From NCBI GenBank assembly GCA_019055375.1, contig JAHQIW010001200.1, forward strand, positions 124,001 to 188,000: a stretch of DNA of 64,000 nt. The letters run 5' to 3'. The notes under the pieces were generated by a model. That model saw only the letters and a list, made by a program, of their open reading frames with translations, ran no database searches and was not told the DNA's origin. Both the position numbers and the translations under genes were made by a program. Source of the DNA: Parelaphostrongylus tenuis (lineage: Eukaryota > Nematoda > Chromadorea > Rhabditida > Metastrongylidae). How positions within the stretch are numbered: the first letter of the stretch is position 1; every line of letters begins with the position of its first letter. Of this stretch, positions 1 through 12,855 are shown piece by piece.

Positions 1-290
1 TGGTTCTCCACACTGTACTGTCCAGCATTGAACACCGGCAACCGACTCCTAGCCGACCGTTCTCCAACTGTATCATCGCCTTAAGCTCCATTGATTTTGC
101 GCCTCACTTCACTAGAATTTTTGCCAACGCGCCGTTAGTGCATAAGTTGCAAGCGAATTTGTTCCCACTACAGCTCCATCTCAAAGCAAGTATAGGTAGG
201 TTGTACCAAAATATTCACAAGAAAATGCTCAATTGAAAGATGGCAGAATCATGCAGTTTTGATCACTTCTAGTTGATGAATTTAGGATTT
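1..290 (+). mobile_element. Mariner 3' fragment
   Basis: 148-285 matches the right part of the deleted mariner at about 48500-48650 (GCAAGCGAATTTGTT, TTCACAAGAAAAT, GCAGAA-CATGCAG). The first 147 bases show nothing recognisable. A foldback element begins immediately after. Confidence 0.5.
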
Positions 291-294
291 CTCA

Positions 295-1121
295 AGTTCT
301 TTCTGATTATAAGAGAACAAACGAAAAACCGATCTCATTCGCTGGAGACGAAAATTTCATAAGAGTGTTGGTAACCATTCGAAAGCTGAGATTTGATGCT
401 ACAGCTCCACGTCGCCGATTCCTCAAAACATCCTTTTGTAACTACGTAAATCCAGGAATAAAATTATACTTCATAGTCACCGTGTGCCTTGATTTCTGTT
501 CGCGTATAAACGCTGGAGGCACGAAAAGCATATCAGCGAGTGAGAATTTTCCGAAGTCTTGCAATCGTACGTTTATATCCGATGCATCTGTCGAAGCGGT
601 AAAAAAATCCCCAATCGAATAACAATATTTCAAACACGACCGATCGCTTCGCCCGACTCCATTGACCGGCTGATAAACAAGGTTGAAAAAGTTGTAAAAC
701 TCGGTCGATTTTCCGAGCTAAACGGTATTTCCAAAAAATAAGTAAACTGTTGGAATCAGTGGAGCTTACGACATCGTTTGATTACTACTAGTCTAATAGA
801 AAAGCTTGGCACGGTGAAGTGTAGAGCACAAATCTCTCCTTTCTCCTACATCGCTATCAAAAGAGCTTTTTCAAAAGCAAACACATTCTTGGGTTTTTCG
901 AAAGTAATGCTATTGAATCAGTTCTAGCTCTCTAAAGAACGAATATGTCCAGCGAAATATTGGCGACATGATAAAAACACGTGACTTTGTAAAATATAAT
1001 TTTATTCTGAATTCAGCGTTGAATTCATGCTTCCCAATGACTACTGACATTCCTATGAAAAGTCCCCGCCCAGAGAATAAAATCGATTTTTCCTTTATTC
1101 CCTTATAATCAGAAAGAACCG
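295..1121. mobile_element. Foldback family 1 element (subfamily with TTCTGATTATAAG ends)
   Basis: The left end TTCTTTCTGATTATAAG and right end CTTATAATCAGAAAGAA are inverted copies, and similarity continues inward for over 150 bp (AACCGATCTCATTCGCTGG, ATTCGAAAGCTGAG). No transposase. Open frames within it are by-products of the repeat. Confidence 0.72.
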
Positions 1122-1545
1122 TTTATTGCTCTAAAGCCAAAACTTATAAAACGATCCAATGGCATTACAACATGACAAACTTTAATCATGATTATCATGT
1201 AGAACTTTTTCTGATAGTTTCTTACATCTAATGGTACTGAGAGACCATTTCTGCTGAGCGTCTCAGATATCCTCGAGACTTCCAAAGCACTCGAATGAAA
1301 CACCAACAAATCCCTGAAGGGAAGCTTTTATGAGCCAAATGCAGAAGTGCATGGTAGTGCGGAAAACACTATTCTTACCTCTCATCTGCCGACAATTGAT
1401 GTATTATGGCTGGCTCAATATAAATCGAATCATTACCAGTATAAATGGAACCAACATAGACACCGGTTTGTATACGAGATAATGTGGCCGAATGAAGACG
1501 ATTTCCTAAAGGAAATTAGAGTCGGCGAATTTGCTTCTTTATTTC

Positions 1546-1722
1546 TACTGCTTTTAAGCAGTGTTATGATGTTATGAATGTACATCTATGAGCACTGAGT
1601 GGCATGAAAAGCATTCGAAACCACGTGGAATTAAACCAAAGTTTGAACATCGGTCGAGGAGCGTCATACCACTACACCACTGAGGTCACCGCTTGGCTAC
1701 CACTCCTCCTTCGACATATCCT
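1546..1722 (-). mobile_element. tRNA-derived SINE-A, degenerate
   Basis: CAGTGTTATGATGTTATGA tail, GGAATTAAACC and ACCACTACACCACTGAGG blocks on the plus strand. Confidence 0.6.
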
Positions 1723-2081
1723 ATATTTATAACATTATAACACTGCTGGAAAGCAGTAAGAATAAAGAATAAGCATACTATCCATTTCGGATAGCTATCG
1801 CTTAAGCCTTTCGTCACCATGGACTCACGGCCTCTGCATCTCTAACTGGCAACTCTGGACGGTGTGTTTTACCTTATCTTTATCCCTAACCCCCAGCGTG
1901 CTGCGTATAACAATGTCAGGCAGCTTCGTGGAACAGTGGCACGCTGGGGGTTACGGATCCAGAGGTGGAGCAGACCATCCAGAGTTGCCAGTCGGAGGTG
2001 CGCAGACCGTGACTTCACGGAGCCAGTCAAGAGCTGATTACAGAGATCTACTATCGGATATATCGAAAAAGGAGTAAAAGC

Positions 2082-2190
2082 TTAATGGCGGCTTCGCGAT
2101 ATAGTGGCACCACGTGGCCGCGGCATGGGTGAAACACGGGTTCAACTCCAGGCCGTGACCAAATTTTTGCATACCACTCAATACTCTTTC
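2082..2190 (+). mobile_element. tRNA-derived SINE-A, degenerate
   Basis: Head with ATAGTGGCACCACG, GGGTTCAACTCC B-box, then TACCACTCAATACTCTT body. Confidence 0.58.
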
Positions 2191-2259
2191 GGAAGCTGAC
2201 GGCAGAAAATAGTCTCTGACAAAGCAATTACGGGCAAATCTGACTGAGGAAAACCCATT

Positions 2260-2640
2260 GAAGTTGATTGATTTACTACCTTTCAGATGGCCACGATAGT
2301 GATATGATCGGTCTGAAGGCGTGGCTGTCTCCTCACCAACAGTTAATCGATATGAGAGATCAAATTGGCTATCATCCGGATTCACGATCACGACGTAGAC
2401 TCTTCCTGAAATCCACTACGGAAGTCCCAACGATCAGGGAACATCGTCGAAACGACGGAGAGCGTACCGAATGCCGTGAATGAGATTTGCGAGAGGACAC
2501 CGCCTGAATCGTGTTGCTCATCGACGCGAACGATCTCATAGCGACCACCAAATCGTTCTTGAAGACGACTCTTGTTGCCTAAACGACGACAAAACTCTTG
2601 GCTCGTCGTCCGGCTGTTCTCGTAACGTTATTGATTGATT
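2260..2640. other. GC-richer stretch, unidentified
   Basis: About 380 bp with clearly higher GC and CpG than its surroundings. No frame is open throughout on either strand and no protein family was recognised. Possibly part of an old element. Confidence 0.3.
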
Positions 2641-2880
2641 TTAAAGCCTTTAAACTCGCAAAAAATACCTTGGACATAATGTTTTACGTAGAGAACAATA
2701 GAGAATATCCTTAGCAATGAGACGATGAGATTCATGTGAAGCATGCCAGCATGCACATGTCATCGAGGAGCCAGAATGATCACCGAGCAGGCTCATTTCG
2801 AAAATCATCTTACGACCTGTCACACTACACACTAAAAAAACCGCCTGCTGTCTAGCGTAATGTGTTGTAATGTCCATCAT

Positions 2881-2925
2881 GTAGATCGCGTAGATCGCGT
2901 AGATCACGTGGATCACGTAGATCAT
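2881..2925. repeat. Five 9-bp tandem units
   Basis: GTAGATCGC, twice, then GTAGATCAC, GTGGATCAC, GTAGATCAT. Surrounding 2641-3090 holds nothing else I can name. Confidence 0.8.
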
Positions 2926-3091
2926 GGTGGCCATCAACCGTAATTGTGGTGGAACACAGCTTTTCTCATCGGAATGTTTGATATTCATAAAAAAAAAGAA
3001 AAGAAAGCACCACCAACAAAAACAAAAACTCAAATCTTCAAACCTACAATCTAATATATAGACATTGAAAAATCCATTCTAATTATTTACT

Positions 3092-3260
3092 TTTTCTGCT
3101 TCTAAGCAGTACTATGATGAAATAAGAACACATCTAAGATTACTGAATGACATGTAAAAACGTGAACTTGACAGGAGTTGAACCCGCGTTCCACCCATAG
3201 TGCGGGCGCCACTACCACTACACCGCCGAGATCACTGCATTGCTATCCCTCTTTCTGCGA
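3092..3260 (-). mobile_element. tRNA-derived SINE-A
   Basis: AAGCAGTACTATGATGAAAT tail, GGAGTTGAACCCGCG and CACTACCACTACACCGCCGAG on the plus strand. Confidence 0.62.
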
Positions 3261-3410
3261 TATAACCAATCGTAGCTGTCATGAAGCTTGATAAAATCAA
3301 AAGTTAGCCATGATATTCACTAGATGTGCTTGATATTTGAATCGAAGTTGTTGACATTTTATCCACGTCATCGAAAACCTGGCTCGAATGTCATCATTCA
3401 TAATTAGCAA

Positions 3411-4222
3411 GTTGTCCATTACGAGGCGACATATGAAAAACCGATCTCACTCGCTACAAAGGGAAATTTCATGTGACTGTTAGTAGTCATTCGAAAGATC
3501 AGATTTCTGGCTACAGCTCCACGTGATCGGTTTTTCAAAGCAACCCTTTATAAGACTGTAAAATCCAAAATAAAATTATGTTTCACACAACCACGTGTTT
3601 TTCCTTATCTCGCTTGTATTTTGCTAGACAAAAGTCCTTCCTCAGAGTGCTAGTAGTCATTCGATAGCGCAAGTTCCAAAGAACCCAAAAATGTGTTCAC
3701 ATTTTGGAAATACTGCATTTATAGCGCTTTATGAGAAATGAAAAATTTGTGCTTTATACCTCGCCGAATAGAGCTTTTTCTTCAGACGATTAGCATTCAC
3801 TCGATAGAGTAAGTTTCAATGATCAAAGCCGTGCTTATTTTCTGGAAATATCGTTCACACGGAAAATCTGATCGAATTTTACATTTTCGACGAGTTTCAT
3901 CGGCTAGTGGGGAAAGCCGGAGGGATGGGAACCGCTTTGAAAGAGCTCCACATAAAAGGATCGACTGAATTGCAACGAAAATTCCTCTACACGTTGATAA
4001 GTTTTTTCGGCGTATTGTACGCGTGATAAAAATGAAGGCGATAGGCGAGTGTGAAACATAATTCTGCTCTGGATGGGACAGCGTTATAAAAGAGTCTTTT
4101 CGAAAAGCGGCGACATGGGGTTGTAGTCGGAAATCTAGACTTTCAAACATTTACTAACACTCCTACAGAAATTTCCTGTCCACCAACTGAGTTCGCTTTT
4201 TCATATGCGCTTCATAATGGAC
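3411..4222. mobile_element. Foldback family 1 element (subfamily with TTGTCCATTA ends)
   Basis: Ends TTGTCCATTACGAGGCGACA and an inverted match at 4200-4222; inner arms share ATTCGAAAG-TCAGATTT and the TTTATAAGAC-GTAAAATCCAAAATAAAATT block with other copies. Confidence 0.72.
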
Positions 4223-4429
4223 ATATACCCAATAATTAAAATGCAAGCACTCCTCCCATGTATCACGCCACATATCCGCGTTGTTTCACACAAAAATTGG
4301 ACACCATAGCTTGAAAAGGACCATTGTGACATATGACCAGAATTGGCTCGACATATGAGATTCCGTGATTCCGTAAAAAATCAATTCCTAAAACAGAATA
4401 ATTTGTAATTATATGTGGTATCAAACCTC

Positions 4430-5200
4430 TTCATAAAATTTGCCACTAGAGCAATAAACACCAAAATTAATGACCAGAACTGATTAGAATCGCCTAACAA
4501 CACTATTCAAAGTTTGCGCTATCAGTCTAAACACATTTGCATCATCTCTCAGGCAACAAACCAATACGCTTTATGCAGAGTTTTCTAAGCTTTCTTTGGC
4601 ACCATATTGTCCATGCTTGGCGTGTTATGGCCGCTTAACAAGGCCTTTAGCGAAATTTGCTGCTTTACGAGTACGAATTGGGACGCTTTGCACAGACCGC
4701 CTATGAGAACATCAACCGTGCAGTGGATCAATGGCTCAAGGATTTATGTCCAAGAGAACAGCGTTTCAGTTCTCTGCTGAGTCTTGCGCCGGTAACACCA
4801 GCTTGTTCGCAGCAAATTCATCTTGCATCAAGAGAACACAAAGCTGCATATCGCCAAATTGACTAAGAGGAAATTGACCGAACTGAGCTGGGAGTTGCTG
4901 GATCATCCGCCGTACGGTTCGGAGTTGTCGTCTGACTATCACTTCTTCAGTCGCCGGAACACTTCCTGAGCAAGAAGAAATTCCAAGACATCAATCATTT
5001 GCGTCGGGAACTGACAGCTTACTTTGAATCCAAAGACGACGAGTTCTATGAGCGCGGTATCGATTTGTTACATAAGAGATGGCGGAAATGTGTTCAGACT
5101 GATGGCGCATACTTTGAATAGTATTGTTCAGCAATTCGAATTACTTCTGCTTAATAAATTTGGTGTTCATCGCTCTAGTGCCAGAACTTATGAGAACACT
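4430..5200 (+). mobile_element. Mariner transposase relic in foldback form
   Basis: C-terminal half of a mariner transposase with frameshifts: HIAKLTKRKL, ELSWELLDHPPYGSELSSDYHFF (near 4875-4950; the D of SDYH is the third catalytic Asp) and KKFQDINHLRRELTAYFESK (4975-5035). The right end (about 5060-5200, ending CTAGTGCCAGAACTTATGAG) reappears inverted at 4432-4572, before the coding part, so the 3' end is duplicated head to head. Confidence 0.75.
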
Positions 5201-6869
5201 TAATGAGAAAACGTGTTTTCACAATAGGGCCCAAGCAAAACGAATAAAGAATGGTTAAAAATAGATATGACTGGGCTCAAACACAAATTTCCCTTATGGA
5301 ATGTCTTTTTGAACGCAAAACATACCAAAACTAACAGGTTCTTACGTTTCTATATCTCGAAAAATTTTGAAGCTTAGGAAGCCAATTATCGTCACGAGAC
5401 GTTTTCTGTAGTGGTACAGATGTCGGAGATTTCTCCAACCGGTAATGGTCATGCTTGAAAAATGATATTTTATTAGATTGATGAGAAGTAATTGCAGGTT
5501 TAGAACGGTCTGAAACCGTGATTTCATCAGCTAGTATTAGCAAGAGTTTCAGAAGGCTGAGGGGTGGAAAGGAATTCAGAATTCAGCTTGTTCAGATTCC
5601 ATAATACTCTGTGTGGAAAATGTGGTAGAATGCGGCCGATCAAGAACAATGAACTCCTTTTTGACCTATTCAGAAAACATGCTGTTCATTTTCTTTGACC
5701 TTAAGATAGCATCTGCTTATTGTGATGATCTTGTGAAGTTACACCCGACGTTTCCATGAATAAATCTATCTGCCGGTAGTGTTTGAGATATTGGCTATCC
5801 TCTAGTGCAAAAACTGCTTCGATGTCGTTTAAGACGCTTATACCATCAAAAGATAACTGCATAATCGCTCTTTGCCGTTTACGACTACATTTTTATTCTA
5901 TGTATTCAAAATCTATTTAAGAAAAGGGAATCGTTTGTTGCGTAAAACAACAGCAGAACAAATTCGACTTATTGATAACGCTTTTAGTTCTTCAACAAAT
6001 GCAGTACTTTAACAAACATTCTAATCCTTCCAATGTCTCGTGATTGATCAGTTATTGTCGAAAAAAAACGTAAGTGGTTCTGAACTACCTCGACCAATTT
6101 TGTTTTTCGAAGCCTCGATTATTCGCGTTTGATGAATAAACTTCTAACAGAGGCCTAGGACCTTTGTCGAGTGACAACTCATCTCTCTGTGAGACTTTAT
6201 GAACTACATGTGCATTCTGTGCATGGAGGAGCTCCTCTGGTTTATGTCTCAGTAATATCTCAAGTTGCCATTGCTTCTTTATGTGAAAGCTCGAGCTCAT
6301 GAAGCAAATTAATGCGACTTTCATGAGTTCAGGGCACTATTTTACTCAGCTGAAAATAACTAAATTTAAAAATTCTAAAAAGTTTTCAATGTTGAGAAAG
6401 AGACAATCTTCAAAGTGATAAACAGTGGCAACCTCAGCAATGAAATATACATTAAGACGCCTTGTTTGATTGACATTTTATTGTGTAAACTTTACAGAGA
6501 TTTTTTGAACTGTGCACATCCTAGCAATTCTAAAATTCAATTCGTTGTTTCATCATCTTCTTGAACTTCGTAGAATACTAGCTGTGCGAGTCACTCTGCA
6601 ATCTCGAAGATAGCCTGGATGTGGCGTTCATAGGGCGTTGTTGTTGAGTGAAGAAGAGACTTGGGAGTGGATATCGGCTTTATACGCACCGCGACGAGCA
6701 TCACAACCACACGGCCACGGCGTCCTTGTGTTGTATAATTCACTATAAAATCAGCTATCATTTTTCCGCCACCCTAATGAAAGTAAAGCTATGCCTTTCG
6801 TTACCCAGCAGTCAAATAACATACCATTTTCTGCTTCATCCCAATGAACATAGACGATCATCTGTTGAG
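5201..6869. other. No feature recognised
   Basis: AT-rich sequence without a supported gene. Scattered short frames lack splice context or family resemblance. Confidence 0.5.
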
Positions 6870-7565
6870 ACTCACCAGTGAAGGCTGCATTCAAATCCAG
6901 TTATTTCTAAAAGACATGAACATGATATCTGCAGAAGCTAGTGAGGAAAAAACATCTGTACCTTGGCTGCAAAAAACCTTGAACCATGGAAAAACGAGAA
7001 CTACGGCACGGTCCACAGCTTGCGAAAAGTCGGACGTGATTTTATCGCGCCCTGGAGCTGTGCCTTTTCCATGTCTTCTGTCGCAACGTGAACATTAGAG
7101 GGTAGATTCCTGAGGGGAAGTAAGGGCCTCTTCGTGGGGATTACGGGCTCTGAAACCCTCTGCAGAAGCTAGTGAGAAAAAACATCTGAACCTTGATCGA
7201 CGAGCATTCATATGCTTAGTCGTGAAATGCTTTCTCATAGTCGATGAAGGTTGAAACACGGGGCATTTATTATTCCCCACAGACTTCAATGACCTCTGTC
7301 ACGCTCTGGAGGTTGCCCATGTCAGAAAATTCCTATCGAAATCCTGCTTGTTCAACTGGCTGCGCCTTATTTAAAATCACCGAAATGATCTTCTTCTTGA
7401 TATTCCTGAAGATCTTGAAGAGCACACTCAACAAGCAAATCGGGCGATGACTACGAAGATTCCGTCGGTCACTCTTTCAATGAAGGCTGACTGTGCTTGA
7501 TCTCCTCCACTGACCTGAGATTTTCTTCCCAGCTGCCAAATGAACTTTGCACGGATACCATGAAA
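6870..7565 (-). mobile_element. RTE-type retrotransposon fragments, rearranged
   Basis: Minus strand 7500-7190 reads HRPICLLSVLFKIF, PVEQAGFR, FIDYEKAFHD (reverse transcriptase fingers and palm start). Minus strand 7090-6990 reads GTAPGRDKITSDF, which belongs upstream in the family, so the two pieces are out of order. A direct repeat of about 40 bp (6930-6972 and 7161-7203) marks the rearrangement. Confidence 0.65.
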
Positions 7566-7604
7566 GCTCTGAAGTATGCTAAATTTTTCCCTAATGAAGA
7601 TATT

Positions 7605-8332
7605 GGATCATTCTGATTATGAAAGGTTAAATGAAAAACCGACCTTATCTGCAGAAGTTCTCATAGAAGTGTTGGTAATCATTCAAAAGTTTATTTCTGG
7701 TCAGAGCACCACGAGGCTGGTTTTTCCAACACATTTTCATATCGCTGTGAAACCCGCACAAGAGACGCGCATAATCTCGTCAGATACAGTATTTCTCTGG
7801 ACTACCACTAATAATTCGATAGCGTAACAGTTTCTGACTCAAACGCTGTGCTTATATCGTGAAAAAACCGTTTCTCTGAAAGGCATTGCCACTTTGTAGG
7901 ACGCGACAACCTTTGATTTCTTGGTATATGGACGCGTAAAGAAAAGCGGCGTTAGCAATTCACGTGGCCGCCTCACGCGCACGCATGTGAGTTGACAAAA
8001 GAGGTCCTTGATAATTCAGCTGATTTTACCAGTTACGTCTCAGAGAAACGGTCTTTACTGCATATATCACAGCGATAGAATCCGAAGCAATTATGCTATC
8101 AAATGATTTCTAACGTTCCAAAGAAAAGCTCTGTCCGGTGAGAACTATGCGCGCCTGCAACGCCATGAAATCTCCTCCTGCGGCAACGTCAAAAAAAGGC
8201 TTTCTCGAAAACCGGCAACGCGGGCTGCAGCCTGAAGTCTCAGCTTTCGAATGGTTATTAGTACTCCCATGAAAACTTCTTCTCCAGCGAATGAGGTCGG
8301 TTTTCCATTTGATCCCTTATAATCAGAAAACA
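7605..8332. mobile_element. Foldback family 1 element
   Basis: Left TTCTGATTATGAAAGG, right CCTTATAATCAGAAAA, with inner arms matching the copy at 295-1121. The middle is AT-poor and self-complementary around 7920-8010. Confidence 0.65.
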
Positions 8333-9364
8333 TACTTTTTAGCATAGCACCGATAAACGGCACAACCATTTGTAAATTGCAAATGCTGAAATAACACTGC
8401 AAGAAAAAAAGAGAATTATCACTGAAACAAAAAGTACGTATTGAGTCCTCATATTGCCATGCTCAAGGGGATGTAAACACTTATTAGTGTGATTTAAAAA
8501 AATTAAAGTCTCCAATATGCAAAAATTTCGATTCAGTGAACATTCACGTAATTCCGATAACCCATTCGAAAATCCAAACATAACAGCTGATAGAACCTCA
8601 CTCCAGTTTCACACTATGTACACCTTCTGATTTTTTTTTCTCTTCCTTATTTCTCTTCCCATACTTGACGTGTAAAAAATAAAGAGCCATTGTAAAATTT
8701 AAAGATTTTTTTTTGGTAAGTAGAAGCGAAGTTGTTAACAGTAGAATTTATTCGATGCCATTCATTACAGAATACTTTTCAATAAGCTGAAATAAGGACA
8801 GGCATTCTGACGATCGCGCCATATTCAGGACAGGTTTGTCGTTTCTAGGTTCCCAATTGTTCATCGAGAACAAGTCGCACACAGTTTTGCATAAGCTGAG
8901 AGTCTAGTATGGCTCAAACGAGTAATTGGTAGACTTAGAAACAACGAAACGGCCCGAAGAACACGATACCGCCATAAAACCAGCAACTATTTCACTGCTT
9001 TGAGCTGTGTTGTGCAAATCCTACCTATCAACAACATCGTTTCTACTCAACAAAACAAACACTGAGTAAGTCTTTTGATGGTGACATCACTATGTATTCG
9101 CCCATGGGAATTGCAACGCGATGCACCAGCCATAGAAAATCTCGTTCACCAATTATAACAGACTTCAGCAGCCTAGTCGAACTTTTCATAGAACGAGATG
9201 ACGGCAAATCATGTACATTTGCCGCTATGGAAAACGATTATGACAACAGGACATTTTGCGTAATGCTTGAACAAACATATATTTTCGAAAATCACTTCAG
9301 CAGCACAAAAATTATGGTGTATAATCTGAAAGCCTAAAAGCTCCGAAGCTAACGACGAAGACCT

Positions 9365-9595
9365 AATGAGAAATGCGTCATGTGCTCGTCGTCTTCAATT
9401 TTTAGCATCGTTTGTGGTGAATGGATGCATATCTAACCTTTACAATAACCCACGGTGACCTGCCGATGTACCAGGTGCTACCGTTGTTCAGCCAGACGAG
9501 TCTGGCACCAAACCACCGATCCAGAGAGATGGAAGGCTTAGTTAGCCTTGAGTGCATGATCGAGCATCGACTGATCACTCACTGAAATGAAGGAA
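9365..9595 (-). mobile_element. SINE-B, diverged
   Basis: TTCAATTTTTAGCATCGTTTG, GCATATCTAACCTTTACAAT, CAGACGAGTCTGGCACCA blocks match the body of the 17.3-kb copy. Confidence 0.58.
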
Positions 9596-9849
9596 TAATT
9601 AGGTCTAGAAGACCAACAATTATAACAACAAAAAAAAGTTCATAACAAATTTTTCAGAATTACCTCATTTGCGCTCTATATACTTGATGGTGCGCTGCGA
9701 CGATAATTGGAAGAAGAACAGAGGCCTAAGTTCGATAAAAAAAGAAAAGAATTATAAGAACATTATTTAACAATTTCTTTATTTATATACCTTTTGCTCA
9801 TTCACTGTGACCAACATATAGCACAGTATAAACTATAGGAATAGTTTCA

Positions 9850-10095
9850 AAGCAGTTTTCTAATGATGTAATTATGAACTTGCGAGCGTTAAGTGGTATG
9901 CAACGTTTTCGATCTCAGGAAGAAATAGAACCAGCGTTTCACCTATACGGGAGGCGTGTGATTTCACTACACCATCGAGACGTCGCTTTGTTCCCTCTCG
10001 CTCCCAATATGGGTGAGACGCGGGTTCATTTCTCGTCCGGGATCAAATAATTTGGATATCACATAGCACTCTTCGATAAAGCAGAGTGTTGGTAG
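9850..10095. mobile_element. Two SINE-A fragments head to head
   Basis: 9850-9990 is a minus copy (GCGTTTCACC, ACTACACCATCGAGAC); 10000-10090 is a plus copy (GTGAGACGCGGGTTCATTTC, ATCACATAGCACTCTTCGAT). Confidence 0.55.
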
Positions 10096-10359
10096 TGTAT
10101 CGATGACAGTGTTGAACTTACCTTCTGTCGACGTTGTACGAACCGAAACCAGCACATGAAAAGGCGCCATGGTGAGCACTTTGCAGCGGGGGAAGCAGGA
10201 AAACTCAGCAATATTCTTATTGTTTCTCCAATAAGGGGAGTCCTAGAACGGCATATCCATTAAAATAGTAATTATTGTGATACCTCTTCAAGAGCATAGG
10301 CAATTACAACCTTCCGTTTGGTAGCACAGATTTTCAAGCCTAACCCCTACGCTCAAGGA

Positions 10360-11310
10360 TAAGTTTTTATGAAGTGTGTTGGTAATCAGTCGAAAGCTCA
10401 ATTCTCTAGCTATCCGATTACGTAGAGGGTGTTTCAAGAAGGCCCTTTCATAAAGCTGACAAATTCAACACAAGAATTCGTTTCACACGCGCATATTTCT
10501 CGCCGGACAGAGTTTTTTTTTCAGACTATTACATCCCGAAAGACCGGTTCTTTGCAACACAGCAAGGAAAATAGGATTGATTTACATGCGCGAGCAGGTG
10601 CTAGTGGGCCAATACACGAGCCGATGGATGACGCAGCTAGGTGGGCTGACATGATGATTGATCGTTTTTCGATCAAATGAACGTAAAGAGAAAATCTCGT
10701 AGTATCCCATTGTCTTGGTGCCACTGTTGGAAGCAATTTAGACGTTCTCTCCTCCGGAATCCCATGGAAGTGATAATAATGAGGATCGATTTGTCCGTAT
10801 TCATGGCAAAATAAAAGTATTTGGAGTCTCTTTTCAACAGAGTCATACGTTATGCTTGAAAATTTTCTTTCAAAGTGCAGAAGCAATTCAACGAAGATCG
10901 TACTGGCATGGGACCGGTCGAAAATTGATCGATAATTGCGAAACTCCCATTGCGGCCTGACTCAGCGGCCCGAGATTTGGCCGCAAACCACTTGTTCGCG
11001 CATGCGAATTCAATTTTACTCAACCTGCGAGTCTGCACAGAAACGGTGTTTCCAGAAAATAAGCATAGTGTTGGAATGAGCAAACATTACGCTAACGAAC
11101 TATTATAAATAGTCCGATGAAAGAGCTCTCCTCAGAGAGCAATGTGCGCTTGTGAAACATACATCTTGTCCTGAATTTTCCAGCATTATAAGGAGGTTTT
11201 TCTTCAATACACCGGTTATGTAAAGGAATAGTTCGAGATTTGAACTGCCGAATGATTACTATTATTCTTTAAGAAAACTTCCTGTCGAGAATAGGGGATA
11301 GGCATGAAAA
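10360..11310. mobile_element. Degenerate foldback family 1 element
   Basis: Both arms are recognisable (TTGGTAATCAGTCGAAAGCT left; CCGAATGATTACTATTATTC right) but the outermost ends are lost. Confidence 0.55.
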
Positions 11311-11929
11311 TCTGTGCTACCAAAGGTAAAAAAAGCGAAAAAACTAAACGAAAGAGTCTCCAATATCTGAAAATTTCTATTCGGTAAATATTCACATTAT
11401 CCGGATAACCTATCCGAACATTGAAACGCAACTCTAACTCGACGCCATATGCGTCTTCGTGATTGTGATTACGATGGGCAAAAAATAAAGATCTATTGAG
11501 AAAACCGGTGAACTTTCTCGTGAAAGCAGAAGGAAGGTCAGGATTTATTTATAACAATTCAGTAGAGTAAAATGATAGCTGACGTTTCGGCATTGCCCTT
11601 TCTCCACAAGGGCCTTTTGTTCATGTCTTCCAATCTCTTTTTTTTTATTTAAGATAAGCCTCACAGAGTTCTGCATAAGATTGAAGAATGACATGACTCT
11701 AAAAAATAACTGAGAGATTATAGAACAATAAAACGGATAATGAAAAAGGTGACTCGCCGAAATTTCAGCCATTAGTTTACTGTACTGAACTGCATTTTGC
11801 ATTGAACAGTTATGAATAAAACTACTATTCACAACTTCGCTTCTGCTCGTCGAAGGAAACACCGAACATAATCGGGGCAAGTTGGTTAAGGCTATAGAAT
11901 TAATTAATATATCTTTATTTGACCGCCTC

Positions 11930-12095
11930 TTGCGGTGATATGATGATATGAGTACCCAATAATGTAGAGTGGCGTGCAAAAACTTTTGAGTCGTGTGGGA
12001 ATCGAATCCGCATTTCATCCTATCCGGGGGCCTATTGCCTTTGTTCACTGTGTAGGCACATTCTTGAACGCATTCCACAACCTCAGTAACAAAAG
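11930..12095 (-). mobile_element. tRNA-derived SINE-A
   Basis: GGAATCGAATCCGCATTTCATCC with GATATGATGATATGAG tail, plus strand view. Confidence 0.6.
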
Positions 12096-12305
12096 TGAAT
12101 CAGTGCATTTCGAACTGAGTCTATGAGTCTAGCAATACCAAACTATTTTAACCTCTAATAGTCCAAAAAACATTGTAGGCTACAATAATAACAACTCAAA
12201 AGTTCGAGTTTTTATAAAACTCGGCATAATTAATTGTCATATGAAACTCGAGAAAACTTATCTTGATTAGCTGACGCGAGGTTGATAAATTAGTCGTGGA
12301 GAGTC

Positions 12306-12340
12306 GGCTGACGTTTCGGCGACACGCCTTCTTCAGAGCC
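12306..12340 (-). ncRNA. Hammerhead-like box in a Penelope-type fragment
   Basis: Same order as in the 44-kb element: GGCT, CTGAAGA, bulged A, GGC-GTGTC-GCC, GAAAC, GTC, AGCC. The loop and cleavage triplet differ (GTC instead of GTA) while the pairings are kept. The surrounding 12240-12360 has no coding trace. Confidence 0.48.
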
Positions 12341-12479
12341 TGGGCGTATGTAGTATTAGTCTCCCATATAACAATAATAACAACTGTTGAGTAGATCTAA
12401 ACTCTCTGGTTCAACAGACACTCAGATGTTCTTTTCGGCAACTGTTGTTTAGCGTTTTCTGTAGAGTTTACAAGAAACT

Positions 12480-12855
12480 TTGTACAGACCGGTAACCGAA
12501 GGAATAATTGCGGATTCATTGTTTCCCACCAGATCACCCATGGATGCTCGTACATACAGGTGTTCGACAAAAAACAAAGATGATTCACCTTCTTTGTTGG
12601 AAATTATCGCCATTGTTCATACCGACTGGATTCCTCGGGTAAAAAGCGCTGTACAGAAAGACCACCGACCAAAGGGTCCAATTTCTTCACGAAAGGTATA
12701 GCAGAAAGACATGATGCTCAACAAAAAACCTAGAGCGGGAAGGACCCACTGGGCTATCTTGCACGCGATAAGGAAAAATGGAAGTGTCGCTTATGGCCCG
12801 CTTGAGCCACTCGACGATTAATGGGACGACAGATGATACAGGTGATTTTCACACC
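12480..12855 (+). mobile_element. RTE-type retrotransposon 3' end
   Basis: Plus strand traces of the family's C-terminus: HTDWIPRVKSA, RAGRTHWAIL and GPLEPLDD, with one frame change near 12710 and stops near the end, followed by AT-rich 3' sequence. Confidence 0.65.

Noticed and set aside
7920..8010. Stand-alone hairpin RNA gene
   Set aside because: It is the standard inner hairpin of foldback family 1, present in most full copies.
11545..12078. 177-codon minus open frame
   Set aside because: Its first part is a SINE-A copy read backwards; the rest has no coding character or family match.
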